Positions 36,355 to 47,799 of a DNA stretch of 64,000 nt are shown one piece after another. The position numbers and the translations under genes are program-made. How positions within the stretch are numbered: position 1 is the stretch's first letter; the number at the start of each line of letters is the position of its first letter. The stretch covers positions 248,001 through 312,000 of the forward strand of contig CM075102.1 in assembly GCA_037576195.1 (NCBI GenBank). The letters are read 5' to 3'. The notes under the pieces are model-generated. The model was not told where the DNA came from, did not search any database, and saw only the letters and a list, made by a program, of their open reading frames with translations. The stretch comes from Phytoseiulus persimilis (taxonomy: Eukaryota; Arthropoda; Arachnida; Mesostigmata; Phytoseiidae).

Positions 36355-36510
36355 GATTAGATTATGATTATGATTATAATCACAAAAGTGATTATCATTT
36401 TGGCGATTCTGTGATTTTGATTATGATTATAATCACAAAAGTGATTATCATTTTGGCGATTCTGTGATTTTGATTATGATTTTAATCATAATCATGATAA
36501 TGATAATGAT
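36355..36510. repeat. AATCATAATC-type subterminal repeat, right
   Basis: Two nearly identical 62-base units, each with ATTATGATTATAATCACAAA and AGTGATTATCATTTTGGCG, followed by mixed GATAATGAT units up to the right hAT end. Confidence 0.88.
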
Positions 36511-36532
36511 TTCGCCCAACACTGGGAGGGAG

Positions 36533-36950
36533 ATGATTGCCTCCTTGGATGATTGCCATTGAAAACCACTCGACTTAATAACGTCAGGAGCCGTGAATGA
36601 TTAATTTCGATGGTAGAGTCTGGACATCCTCTTCCGTTCAATTTATTTCTGAGAGGTTGAAGACTTTCAAACGATAAGAGCTTCATAAGAGCGCCAATGA
36701 TCATGAAATTAGCAACATATCCATTTAAACGCATATTTTGGTGTTCCTTGGAACGCATATACTGCGCATGGGAGCATTCGACCGCATGAGAAAGGAATGC
36801 GATGTGCTGAAGAATCGAATTCATCTCAGCCCAGACCCCAGAAATATCCGACTTCCACACTCGGAGTCAGCGCTCATTTCTTCTTCTTCCACTGCCATGT
36901 TGGTTCCTAATTTGAATTCGAGCAAAAATCCTCCGCGATCTTACTAGATC
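36533..36950 (-). other. Possible unrecognised exon
   Basis: A minus-strand frame (36860 down to the hAT boundary) reads WAEMNSILQHIAFLSHAVEC and continues through YMRSKEHQNMRLNGYVANF to a hydrophobic MIIGALMKLLSF. The helix-then-membrane pattern is protein-like, faintly recalling p24/TMED tails, but conserved residues of that family are not there. The frame runs on into the transposon end, so if it was a gene the hAT insertion hit it. Confidence 0.25.
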
Positions 36951-37630
36951 GTGATCGTGTTCGCATTCATCTTCGGATTTTCGAGATTCCAACTTCGCGT
37001 TTCGATGAAGATGATGAAACCTCGTGCTTCCACTAAGACCGAGTGGGCATTTATTTGAAAATTTTGGGAGCGATGTGTTCTCGTCAAATGGACAAGTTTT
37101 CCTGTGCCGAATATACGCGAGAGGAGTTCCCACCGCATCGAAGTACTTATTGTTAGTGTCGCAACATTTGACGGGCAACACTCTCAAACTGCTGGCTGCG
37201 GAGAGGCAGCAGTCTGCGGGCGCGAGAGTCGTCTAGATTGCTCCTTCCTTGGGGGTAAAAGGGTTGCGGTACCAGTTAAATGCTGAGCTATGTGACTCGT
37301 TCGTATCCGCAGGGGAAATCGGACGATGTCAAGCTGAGGAGCTTCTCTGAGGAGCGGATTCCCCATGTATATACCGGACCACTAAATCCTCTGGCAGCGT
37401 GCCTCACATGGAGGGAGCATTTCGTGGAAGCAAAAATCGGAACTATGTAGGAATTCGGTTATGATTTGGATTTGCGTGTTCCGGTGGTTCCTCGGTGAGA
37501 TCTGGATCTGGGTCAAGGCTCCAGTCAAACACTTACTAGAGAGGGATCCGGTGGTCTCCGAACGAGATCTCGATCACGATATCACGTCCCTCACTCAATC
37601 GCTTCGGAGAGCGTGATGATCATTATGCAA
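36951..37630. other. Intergenic, nothing recognised
   Basis: Short frames only on both strands. An ATCTGGATCTGGGT run occurs near 37500. Confidence 0.4.
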
Positions 37631-37631
37631 A

Positions 37632-37748
37632 CTCGTTGAAAAGGAGTTGCCTGGCTGGCCGTCTTCCGTTCCGAGGTGCTGCCGCCACCAGCTCGGAACG
37701 TGAGTCTCATAGTCGCTTTCAGAGTTCGAACCTAACTGCAATTCAAGG
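37632..37748 (-). repeat. Possible SINE-like repeat, copy 1
   Basis: Shares with 38203-38313 the order TGAAAAGGAG(T/C)TGCC, a GTCTTYC block, CCA(G/A)CTCG, then AGAGTTCGAACC. On the minus strand GGTTCGAACTC looks like a polymerase III B box. It does not fold as a tRNA. Similarity between the two copies is roughly two thirds. Confidence 0.35.
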
Positions 37749-38202
37749 ATCGGCCATGGGATGGGCTCCTGATCCAGCCATGAGAGGTATCGACGAGACC
37801 CAAATCATCATTCTGCATTGAGAAAAAACCCCACAGTCTTTCTCGCTGTTGCCTTGCTACCGGCGAAGCAGCCTCTATCATATGCGATGACCGCAAACAA
37901 GAATCGATCGGGCTCGAGGGCTGATGTCTGATCCGGGAACCTATCCCGCAGTTAAGTCCACCGGTTCAGTGCAGCAGTGGCAATCTCGTCCTCTTTGATG
38001 GCCCGCTGGCTCGGAGCTCGAGCCGTACCAGAGTTCCGATTGTAGCTGCTCACTGAGGCATATACGCTGCAGATATCTGTCCGCCTTGTTGCTGGATAGG
38101 AATGATCATCGACTTCGAGGATGGATTCAACGATATCCCAGGCATGAAGACTCCGCGAAGGTCGATGGTGCTGTTAACATCATGCTAACTCAGGAGAAGC
38201 TG

Positions 38203-38313
38203 TGAAAAGGAGCTGCCCGATGCGTCTTTCCCTGTTTCAACATGTCACCTGTACCAACTCGAAAGGTGAGGCTTATCGTCGTTCCTCGAGTTCGAACCCT
38301 GCCTCCAATTTTT
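38203..38313 (-). repeat. Possible SINE-like repeat, copy 2
   Basis: Second copy of the repeat at 37632-37748. It ends in CCAATTTTTT on the plus strand, a short T/A tract that would be at the head of the minus-strand reading, so a tail is not clear. Confidence 0.35.
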
Positions 38314-38399
38314 TCCTGTGTTTCCCAGCCGAATTTTCGCGAAACATCATCCGCCACCAGGCATGAAAAGAAGTCGGAGCAGGATTTCCCGTGAGTCTT

Positions 38400-40534
38400 C
38401 ATCGAGAATATGATGTTTTCACAGCGGAGCCTTTATTGTCAATCAGAAATTCAGTCGTTGTTCGTTGAGTGAACAAGCCTCAAACAGGTGGCCTCTGATA
38501 CGGGAGTCGCGATTGCAGCGACCGGCGTTGCCACCAAACATGACTTGACCAACTGGGTACATCATGGAGTTTGTCGGCAGAGTTTTGAAATTGAAAAATT
38601 GATTCCCGCTCCGCGAACGCAGAAACTTCGTATCTAGACCAAGTAAATCTCCATCCGTATATCACTTCCGTGGCAATGACTCCTTTTATCGAGTACTACC
38701 ACTATCGAGTAGTATCCTATCAACGCTGCATTTATCTTAAGCTTGAAGTCTTCAGCAAGTCCTAACGTCCAACGGGTCGTGTTTGAACTTTGAATGGAGT
38801 GTAATTATAAAAAGACCGGCTCATGCAACAATACCATTCGTTGAGGTAACTTTTCTATCGAATGTTTTCATCCACCAGGACCAGCATGCTCGTTTTGCAT
38901 GTGGGGCTCGCTGTCTGAGGAAGCACTTAAGCAGCTCCAATGTGTTTCATGTTGATCGAAGCGCTCTGAGCAAGAGCTGCCCGATCGAGCGGATCGGCTG
39001 CAATTATACCAGAAGGCTCCTTCTCCCGGATTGCATCATCAAATAAGTTCGACGAATCGCTGCCATGGCTAGAATGTAGGAGTGCAGTCCGCCCAGCAAT
39101 ACGTCGCTACTCACTGCCGTCGTCTTTGACGTTTTCGACTTTGTCCCAGCCGCGCGGGCGGCTCTGAGACTGATCGAGTCGGCTCAACGAGACACTTAAA
39201 ATTGTACACGGATTTATGCCAAGATAATTACCTGTGGAAATGTACTGACGCTTCGAAAGATCGATCAACTACTGAATAAACTTTGGTTGACGTCGGAGAA
39301 TTGACGAATTTATGGCGGCAAACATCAGCCACGGCTCGTCCATCCCGCGGCGAGTTATTGCACTGATACACTTGACAACAATTAATTTTGTCGAGTTCCA
39401 TCTGCTCAAGAGCTCCGGTACCAGCCACCCGGCCAGCCGCAGACCATGGGCCAGTATCAATCCGGAGCCGCTGAGTTGGAACACCGAGAGGTTCCCATCA
39501 GATTTCCATGCATAGTGTCATACATACAAAATGTGAAAAACTCATTTTATCTGTCTTAGACCTATATTACTCCGGCTGGCTACATAGTTAAGTGCATAGT
39601 GTTTAATCAACGTGTGCTTGGAACACCTCTGCCAGTGGAATGTATACATGAACTCATTCTAAGAATCTTCACAACGTACGTTCAACAGGAGCATCGAACC
39701 ATGAGTGCACCTAGTCCCAAACGTAGTCGGTGAGATCTCAGTCGGATATTGCGAACAACGCATCGCATCAGGCACTCATGTGCTGAAAGCTCTGCCTATT
39801 CAGAACATCAATCGATCGGATACGTGTATTGATGCTATCCCAGTCTCACCACGCGCGCGGTGCTAGGACTCGCGAGGTGTCACCATGCGTACCTGCACCA
39901 CGAAACAGGAAACCTCAAAGGAGTCCACTGCCAATAGTATGAAGACTCAACGATAACAGAAGGAATAGTCAGCTATCGGATGGCGCATTTTCATCCCGAA
40001 GCTCCTGCGATGCCCAACAACGGAGATCGGATCTACCCTGACCTTACCTAGAGTTCCACTGAGAGCTCGCCTTCACTCATCGCGATCGGTAGGGGGTCTC
40101 GACTAGGACTACTCGAGCGAAGCTCCGTAGCTACATCGTACACTCTTCGTGCAGCTCCTCATGGTATTCATAATCACGCAGAGACGATCATCTTTCATGA
40201 TATTAGGGTAGAATATCCACATCAGTTCAACGAATGTTTGCACGTAGACTCATCAATTACACCAAAAACACACAATGAATACAAAGTATACGAAATCCAA
40301 GCGAGCTCATTCTACTCGAATCTGTTGCGTGAGTGACTTCTGAACTTCGTTGCCGTACCGTTAGTTGTTGTCGAGCCCGACTGGTGGGATGGTATACGAA
40401 CCACGACGTCCATTAGAGGAATCTGAGACTCCACGACGGGTGTAGTCCCAGGGCTACCCACACAGACCGCGATCAGCAATCCTGACTCTAATCAGCCAGG
40501 AAGCGGATTAGTTCATCTTGGGGTTTGTTATGAT
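38400..40534. other. Intergenic downstream of the transporter gene, nothing recognised
   Basis: No supported exon on either strand. The longest open frames are under 90 codons. It includes the 3' untranslated region of the minus-strand transporter at its right edge. Confidence 0.45.
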
Positions 40535-43500
40535 TCACAGCTTGACAACGGGATTTCTCTGTTTTTCTCGGATCGTCCCCGGATGGTTTTCGTCCCGGAC
40601 AGGCTGCGTGGTGATTCGAATCCGCTGAAAGAACAGAGTGGAACAGGTCAAATGTCCCGGTTCGCCGCTTGGCGCCCTGCTGGACGCGAGCCGAACTCCC
40701 AGACAACTTACTTCTTTGAGAGACCCTCTGGCGTTCAGGAGTTTGTAAGAGGCGATGATGGGGATCATCGCAACAGAGGACAAGGCGAAAGTCCAACCGA
40801 TAGCTGGAATTTTCGAAATACGCTCGTTGATCTGCATCAGATGTTCAAGCGCCTCGAGTTATGGCCGTCACTCGAGGCTTTGCTCGACAGAGAATCTCTC
40901 ACCTTCCGTCCACTGAGGATAGGTGTACTCATTATATTCCACCGGACCCGAACCAAAGATGGCGGACAAGATGACAACCTAGAGCAATGAAATGAGACCC
41001 ATTCGCAGCTCTGCACGCCGGAATGACGTCACCACACAACCGAACGGCTTTTTTCGCGTTCAGAGTCAACTACTCATTAGCTTACCACCAGAAAGATGGG
41101 GGACACGAACTTCCAACAACCCCGCCAGAAGAAACCCGGATTGATACCGAGCATTTGTTGGATGTCGCCTGCGAACCGATCCAGCCCGTAGACCCACGAG
41201 ACGGCGAGAGCCTCGAACAGCGCGCTGCATAGCAAGGATATTCCAGCAGCATAGGTATCGAACCATGTCACCATATAACCTCCTCCCTGGAATCAGCTGT
41301 CTTTTACGGAGTTCTTGTTGTCTCGTATTGGGCGACAAGGTATCGGCACACGCGCGGTGAGGTCGGTTCCACATACCCTGGTGACGTTGATCATCGACAT
41401 GGAGAAGGAAGCACAAAGTACGAAAACTGTGAACAGCTCTCGGGGAATTTTCCACTTGCCGATACGGAAATTGAACTCATCCATGAGACCGGTGATGACA
41501 GATTCCAAGCCTCCCATCTAGATTGATCATAATCATCAGACATTCCAAGAATAGCTGAGAACTCAATCAGCGAAAATTCCCCAACTCACAGCGCTGTCCA
41601 GGCCGAGCGTTAGTAGCATGACGAAAAACAGCACCGACCAGAAAGGAGCACCGGGCAGTGTGGATATAGCCTCTGGATATACTTGGAACACGAGTCCATG
41701 TCCTTCGGTTGCGACCTTGCGTGGCCCGTCCGTTGAGAAGAATGAGTTAGTGGAGAATTCTTAGTCCAGACATTCTTTGCTCTCCAACGAAGGAAAGTCC
41801 GCCATAGATCACGATGTCTCGTAACTTTCATTCACCTTGTCGATTGGAACGCCTTGCTTCTTGGCCATGTATCCCAGGTAGACGAAAATGACGAAGCCCG
41901 AGTAGAACGATGTGCCGCTGTTCACGCACGCGGTCATGAGACAGTCCCTGGATTGGAATTTCAGGAAGTTAGTCCGTCGGGCTACCAGGGTGTCTTACCG
42001 CTAACTTCGTCCGAGGAGTTCCCCGCTAGCCACGATTCGCTAGTCCCACTCACTGTCTACTCACTTATAGCAGTTGTTCGTGAAGGGGTTGTACGATGCA
42101 TAGGTCAAATGAACGCCGAATCCGACTCCAACCGAGAAAAATACCTGGAATAGCGGCATAGGTAATTTGACCCCCCGGGGAAACTGGCCTCCATCAGTCG
42201 CTGATTGATCGTTTGATTTAGGAATGTTCTCTCAAACCTGAACTGCGGCATCAACCCAAACTTTGGTGTCGTACAGCTTTGAGACGTCGGGTCTCAAGTA
42301 ATATAAAACTCCTTCTGCCGCTCCGGGCAAGAAGACTCCTCGTATGAGCAAAATGGTCAGGATTACATAAGGAGCCGTAGCGGTGAACCAAACAACCTGT
42401 GGGGAGCAATCGCCGTACTCAACTCGGTCGCGATAAGGATCGTCGACTGCATGTAGCGACAGCTGGCGAGATTGTTGACTCCCTCTGACTCACCTTCCCC
42501 GATGAGTTGACACCCTTACAGAGAGCGAAGTACAGGATGCAGAAGACGAAAAATACGCACACAACAAGTTGCCACTTCGGAAGACCCAAATCATGCATCC
42601 CACTCGATGTGTGCAATTCTAGAACTCCCCGACTGGAAAACGCCGAAGCAACCTTTGAGTTTCGAAGCCATGTTTGAGGAAGCGGAGAGCCGTCTCTCGG
42701 ACACCGACTCCGTCCGCGAAACGCCTACAACAGGGGTGAGCTCATTCCGGAAGCTGCGATAAGCCGAAACGGTCTATGAGCTCCTGGCTCAACGGATCCC
42801 GAAGGCATCACTAGCTTCCGCTCAGAAACTTCGTAGTTTTACCCCGGAACCCGACGTCTTCGTATCGGACGACTTCTAAACTGGGGAAATTCGCTACATC
42901 TCTGCACATACACAAAGAGGTAACCGATTCCTTGACCGCTCCGTCACAAAGTAGCACATTCTCAATCGGCATTTGTTCATTCCATGACGGAGGTGTATAC
43001 CGAGCGCGGAGAGCATCAAAACTGATCAGTGGGACCGCGGATACTGGAGAGAGTATCGCCGCTCAGGAGAACTCGTTCTGGAGATTCAACTAAGGGGGAA
43101 ATCTACGGGCTTCGGTCGCATCGGCTTCAATCTTTAGAGAAACTCTCTCCGTCCAAGCGTTTGGAGCCGCGTCGAGAGCTCTTCTTCGGAAGTTTGTGAA
43201 CAGAAGCTATTTCAAACTTGGTTTCCATCCTAGCAGTGGTTGCGAAATGTTCGCAAAACGTGTGGCGGGACCAGGAGAATAGGTACTACCACCACTCAAT
43301 GAATCGTACCCACTTCGAGATCTGGTAGAAAGAAAGCTAGAAATACACCTCTGGTGCCAACCACTTCTGGTCAAGAGCGGTGTCCGCCACCAACCATCCC
43401 GACGGACACACAATGCAGCTTGGGAAAAGTGGATCCAAAAAGTCCATGTGCTCGACGTTCCAGAGGTGGCAACGCTGTGATTCATAACATCGCATCGGGG

Positions 43501-44646
43501 CTTGTACCTTTAATTTGGAAAGACCATCTTGGTGGTACTTGGACGTGCATCCGACTCACTTGAAAAACTCAAGGGCAGCTGAAGTTCTGTTCTCTGCCGC
43601 TATGCCTGCTTCTTTCACGCCTGAATAACAAGTTGGAGTGTTCCAAGGATTCCCGCACGTAGACCAAGGCAGCTCGGAGGAGAACGATGAGATGACGAAG
43701 TAGATTGCCCAACCAATGATGACGTTGTAATAGAATGACACGTACCACGATATCAAAACTGCACAATAGCCGACCCCTTGAGAGTACGCATACCGTTAGA
43801 GCCGAAGACCTATCAAGTTACGACTTGGAACGCCTATCTCGATTTCTTCAATGTAACGAAGACAAACCTTTGAACAGAGGACACATGTTCCAAACGCTAA
43901 TAGGACCCGAGCGATTATACTGTCCGATGACAAGCTCCATGTAGAATAGTGGAAGGGCCCCAAACACTAACATCAGGGTATAGGGAATGAGGAAAACTCC
44001 TGTGGGCGAGAGATATTCCGTTCACGAGAGCCGAAATAAAAGCCCTCAGTTCGAGATCATACGGGAAGTGATGGGAGATCTCCTGAGCTAAGGGAATAGT
44101 CTGAACATTCTCACCTCCCCCGTTTTTGTAGCACAAATACGGGAATCGCCACACGTTCGCTAGATCCACCGCGAAGCCTATGATCGAGAGCAAGAAATCC
44201 GCCTTCGATTGCCACTGCGGCCGGTCTTCTTCTTCTCTCGACTTGAAAGTCAAATCAAATAATTACAGTCCCAGCAAGCTCATCCGTTACGAGTATCTCT
44301 AGACAAAGAAGCGGAGCCGTCGGACTCTCCACCAGCCTCGCACCAAAGTTCAACACGACAAGAGAATGAGGACATTGAATACTAGAATGCTTTCAAGTAC
44401 CGGAGATATTTCAGTTGCGGCGCTCCCGTTGTGACCACCTGCGTTGGATAAACTGTTGTCGACGAGTACGACTTGGGTGTGACTCCCGCTCCTACTGAGG
44501 CGCTCTATCGCGGCTGTATCTGAAACCGTTCCGCCAAAGCCAATTATGCCGCCCAGAGATGTGCGAGAAATAAGCTTTTTGCTACGAAAACACCTGGCAC
44601 TCACCGCAGGAGATCGGCGTGCTCGTGTAGGAGCAGTATCCGTCAT
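40535..44646 (-). CDS. DAT: Sodium/chloride-dependent monoamine transporter, dopamine-transporter type, 14 exons
   Basis: SLC6 family; takes up released monoamine across the neuronal plasma membrane with Na+ and Cl-. Minus-strand exons: 44646-44401, 44241-44115, 43999-43868, 43776-43560, 42632-42494, 42396-42238, 42144-42065, 41947-41836, 41715-41590, 41517-41377, 41286-41086, 40978-40903, 40803-40712 and 40624-40535. All join in phase, giving 645 residues. TM1 reads [20 protein letters not shown]; the Asp (about residue 108) is the amine-binding residue found in monoamine but not GABA or glycine transporters. Other family blocks: [47 protein letters not shown] and [11 protein letters not shown]. 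The DAT assignment rests on [23 protein letters not shown] and YPQWTEAIGW; octopamine or other invertebrate monoamine transporters remain possible. The EL2 loop has an NRT glycosylation site. The C-tail is short ([12 protein letters not shown]...). Confidence 0.95.
42633..43559 (-). other. Large intron 4 of the monoamine transporter gene
   Basis: At 927 bases this is the longest intron in the gene. It lies within the second extracellular loop coding region. No further exon is needed for phase, and no transposon is visible inside it. Confidence 0.7.
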
Positions 44647-45450
44647 CCTTAGTTAACCGGCGCAATTTTTTCTTCGCAATCTTTCCTGCAATGAAGTCCG
44701 AGCACAGCTCAATTAGAAAATCCGAATCGAATTTTCGAGAACCACACCCTTGAGCCGCGACAACGCTTCAATTGTTTCTCAAGAGTGGTTCATCGAAGCC
44801 ACGTCTTATTCCACAGCCGGGACTTTTCCATTGACCAGCCAGACTAGATCTGCGTAGCTGAGATGAATGCCTCCCCATTCCCAGGAATGAGTTATCGAGC
44901 GATTCGCCCTGCTATCCATTGTATGCCTTCGACCCGAATAATTTGATCGATCGGGGAGTCGCCGCGAGCTTCTGATCGCAGGCAGATCCGAGCAATGATG
45001 CAACGGCTGCGGATGATAGCGCCAAGCGAAGTGGACTCGATAGAAAATGGCTTCGCGGTTTTGGCCGGAGACAATGCTGCCGATTTGGGCATGCTAGCTG
45101 CAGTTCAGAATGACTCGGGAACACATACCGGCTCTTGGAGGAGGGGTGTCCATTTCAGTTTCGCTCGTATCCTCCTGAGATGGAGTCATGATGCCGTGGT
45201 CCTTCATCTGCAAGATATGAACGCCTGAATAGCAACACAGTATCAACGTTTGCGATGCGAATAACTCCCTGGCGCATCTGATCGATTTTGGTCGAAATCG
45301 TTCGTCCTAAATGCTGTGCTTGGTCCGGCGCGAATGGATCACGAGCGCGGATCCGTAACACTAACGTCGATCCGGGGGCCTTAAGGGGAATCAAGAGCAT
45401 CAAAGTTCCAACTCGGCCACTCAAGAATCCGGTAATTCAAGTCTTGAAGT
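44647..45450. other. Upstream flank of the transporter gene, nothing recognised
   Basis: Likely promoter and 5' untranslated ex​ons. Open frames on both strands are short and unrecognised. Confidence 0.4.
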
Positions 45451-45452
45451 TT

Positions 45453-45479
45453 CGGGGGGAAGGAGGGGGGAGGGGGGGT
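45453..45479 (+). other. G-rich tract, possible G-quadruplex
   Basis: Three runs of six or seven G separated by one to five bases, about 0.8 kb upstream of the monoamine transporter start. The pattern is seen directly; folding is inference. Confidence 0.5.
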
Positions 45480-46440
45480 TAACAATGTTTTTTTTTCCAG
45501 TGAGTTGCCCCTCGTGGAACAGAGTGCTGGGGAAACGTGTGTCCGTTTCCAATCTCCTCGGAACTCCTTATCTCCAATCAGTGTCAATCAGGAATCGACA
45601 CCTAACTGGTTCTGATCCATCCCCCTTGGCATTCAGCCAGACCTGGATGAGGAAGCACGGATCTATGAGAGAAGAAGATATTCCGAGAAAACACTGACAG
45701 TTAAGGAGCCTTCCAGCCCCGTCGTGATACTTTCTGGTTGACAAACCTGTGGAAAGGAAGTTCCATACAGGATCGTAACCATCAAAAAATGTCGGATTCT
45801 TCGAGGAGAGTGAAGAGATTAGCTCAGAGGCGGCTCAGTCCCCTCTCCGACTGAGTGGATGATGCTTCCGGAAGCCAGTTGATTAGCGACGCGCTAAATC
45901 GCTCATCTCTGTGCTGACTTCGTGAATCAGGATGATCAATGCTGTCGATTCCAGAGAGCAAGCCGTCGACGCGTCCTTTAAATCCCTTCCAGTCGGCCTG
46001 AAGGAGCTTAATATGAATGCGCTGTGGGTTGTAAGAGTTCTCGGGCGAAATCTCTGCGGTTTCGCTCTTGGAACGGACTGATGGGAAAAGATCGGAATCC
46101 CGACTTTTGTCGCGAATTTCCACAACCTGAGTGTGCAGACGAACAGACGAAAGTTGGATCATAATGCCTCGATCGGAGGCTTGAGAAACCGACGAATCGC
46201 CTAGCTAGGCGGCGGAAAACTAACTCCGATTGCCCTCTCCTATCAACGACGATCGAATTCTGCGCGTTCGCTCAGTTCGTAAATCTTCTGGAGGCGGAGT
46301 AATGAATGATTAGAGTTTGGGGCCCAGAACTCCTGTCTCCAAGGAACAGCATTGGTCTCACGGGGAAGGATTGAATTTGAGATCCAAAAACATTCATCAA
46401 TCTGTCATTCATCGATCATACTCGCTTGTGCACTCCCCAC
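45480..46440. other. Intergenic with one unrecognised minus-strand frame
   Basis: A 112-codon minus frame (46162 to 45824) has an acidic, soluble-protein-like composition (NSYNPQRIHIKLLQADWKGF) but no family I know and no splice partner. It could be an exon of a gene reading away from the transporter. Confidence 0.25.
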
Positions 46441-46450
46441 ACACAAAAAT

Positions 46451-46481
46451 ATCACCTGTACACGAATTGTGTACAGGTGAT
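46451..46481. repeat. Perfect 13-bp inverted repeat with 5-base spacer
   Basis: ATCACCTGTACAC, then GAATT, then GTGTACAGGTGAT. Perfect arms, no T-run after it, no flanking coding support. CACCTG within each arm is an E-box (bHLH or zinc-finger binding core), so a paired binding site is possible. Confidence 0.7.
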
Positions 46482-46499
46482 GTGTGGTGTGGAGGCGCA

Positions 46500-47190
46500 C
46501 GGGTTCGTGGAAGCCGAGGAATGAGATCGAGAACCCGCGATTCCCATGATGACGTTGTGACAATTTCTTCCTACACGATCGCGCGAATGCGATGCGGAAC
46601 GGCTCCTCGAAAGCGAGTGGTGAAAGCCGTGCACGGTTCCTCGGGGGTCTTATCCTACGTTCCCTCCTGTCCAACGCGCAGTTCTCGTTGCCGGAGTCTC
46701 GGAGAGTCTCCTGTCGGCCACCGCTGTATTTGCTCGTCTGTTCTTTAATTATTCGCCATGCACTTCGGACTCTGCCGCACCTGCACGACAAAGGCAGGGG
46801 TCTCGGCTCGCGGCCAAACGGGTTTGTTCGCGGTGAGCCTCTGAAGTCCCAGACCTCTCCTCACGAACTTGGACTGGGTGCGGCCCAGGGCCCACAGGTT
46901 CTGGCAGGCTGAATCTTCCAACAGCCTTCCTCCACCGTATTTTGCTATTTAGGCCCTCTCGTCGACGGAGAATGTCAGAGCAGTATTGAGAGATAGTTTC
47001 TGGGGATCGTTGAGCACACCGGTCCACACCGTAGACCAGCCGCATCGCAGTACCGTTCCGGGAAGGGTAGGGGGCACCTGGGCTCACGGGAGGTGCCTGG
47101 AATGCATGACTGCAGTTCAAGCTCAATGACCTTCCGCTATGTCCTCAGCGTATCCAAACACGTAAGATTCTCGAATACTCCTGAGATCGG
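46500..47190. other. Intergenic, nothing recognised
   Basis: Overlapping short frames on both strands with no splice model. Rejected as rRNA or tRNA. Confidence 0.4.
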
Positions 47191-47299
47191 AGGCTCGTTC
47201 CTGTGACGCGACCGCAGCGACTTTGTCTGGAAAGAACCTCTGTTCATGCCGTGGGATTGTTTCCAGCTCCCGCTCCATCGCGGAGCGTTCGGGAGATTT

Positions 47300-47610
47300 C
47301 AACGATCACTGCGGGTCGGCAGACGGAGGGACGGGCAGGCTGGCAGGCAGCAAGTCAGTCGGTTGGGTTGATTTGTTCGGAGAGTGGGAGCTCCTCTTTG
47401 ACAGGCAAATATCCGTTCCCTTGTCGTGGACTTTCCCAGCCTGCCTGCCTGCCTGTCGGCCTGTCTGCCGGCGTGCGCTAACCCGGCGAGGCCCCCGGAG
47501 CGACGGGGACCCGTCGTCTTTTCTTTCTTGTTGTCCTCTCTCCCATTCGGTCCCCGAGCGCGCGGGCGACCGACCAACCGGCAAACAGGCAGGCAGGCAG
47601 ACAGTTCGTT
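47300..47610. repeat. CCTG/CAGG-rich simple-sequence zone
   Basis: Clusters of GGCAGG, CCTGCCTGCCTGCCTG near 47440 and GGCAGGCAGGCAG near 47590, in a GC-rich stretch. They keep frames open on both strands (for example 47223-47735), which should not be taken as genes. Confidence 0.75.
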
Positions 47611-47799
47611 CTCTGTCATACGCGTCGAAATATGAGGTCCGAGCGGAAGGAAGGGAAGAGAGAAGATCACCGCGCAATTCGCTCTCGGCTCTGAGCCAGC
47701 CTTGCAGTCAGGCAAGCCGTCGACTGTGTACGTGAGCGAGAGTGTGTATGAATGAATGAAGAGAAGGTGAGAGCAAACGGGAAGGGCCGAAAACGAGGG

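Larger units (their letters stand above)
34517..36524 (-). mobile_element. hAT-family DNA transposon, decayed
   Basis: Terminal inverted repeats CAGTGTTAGGCAAAATCATA and (inverted) CAGTGTTGGGCGAAATCATT, with a perfect 8-bp target duplication GGAGGGAG at 34509-34516 and 36525-36532. Both subterminal zones are AT-rich mirror repeats of TGATTATGATT/AATCATAATC. A longer inverted segment (about 34645-34900 against 36090-36310) repeats the end of the transposase gene. The element is 2.0 kb, shorter than an intact hAT, and its coding region is broken. Confidence 0.92.

Noticed and set aside
36533-36860. p24/TMED membrane protein
   Set aside because: Only the helix-membrane pattern fits; the conserved GOLD residues and cytosolic tail motif are missing.
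37632-38313. tRNA genes suggested by GTTCGAAC
   Set aside because: The flanking bases do not pair into a T stem on either strand and no acceptor stem or anticodon arm is present.
46940-47130. Possible 5S rRNA-like stretch
   Set aside because: The conserved internal promoter words of 5S rRNA are not there.
47223-47735. 170-codon plus frame and overlapping minus frames
   Set aside because: They stay open because of CCTG/CAGG simple repeats and high GC; no motif or splice support.
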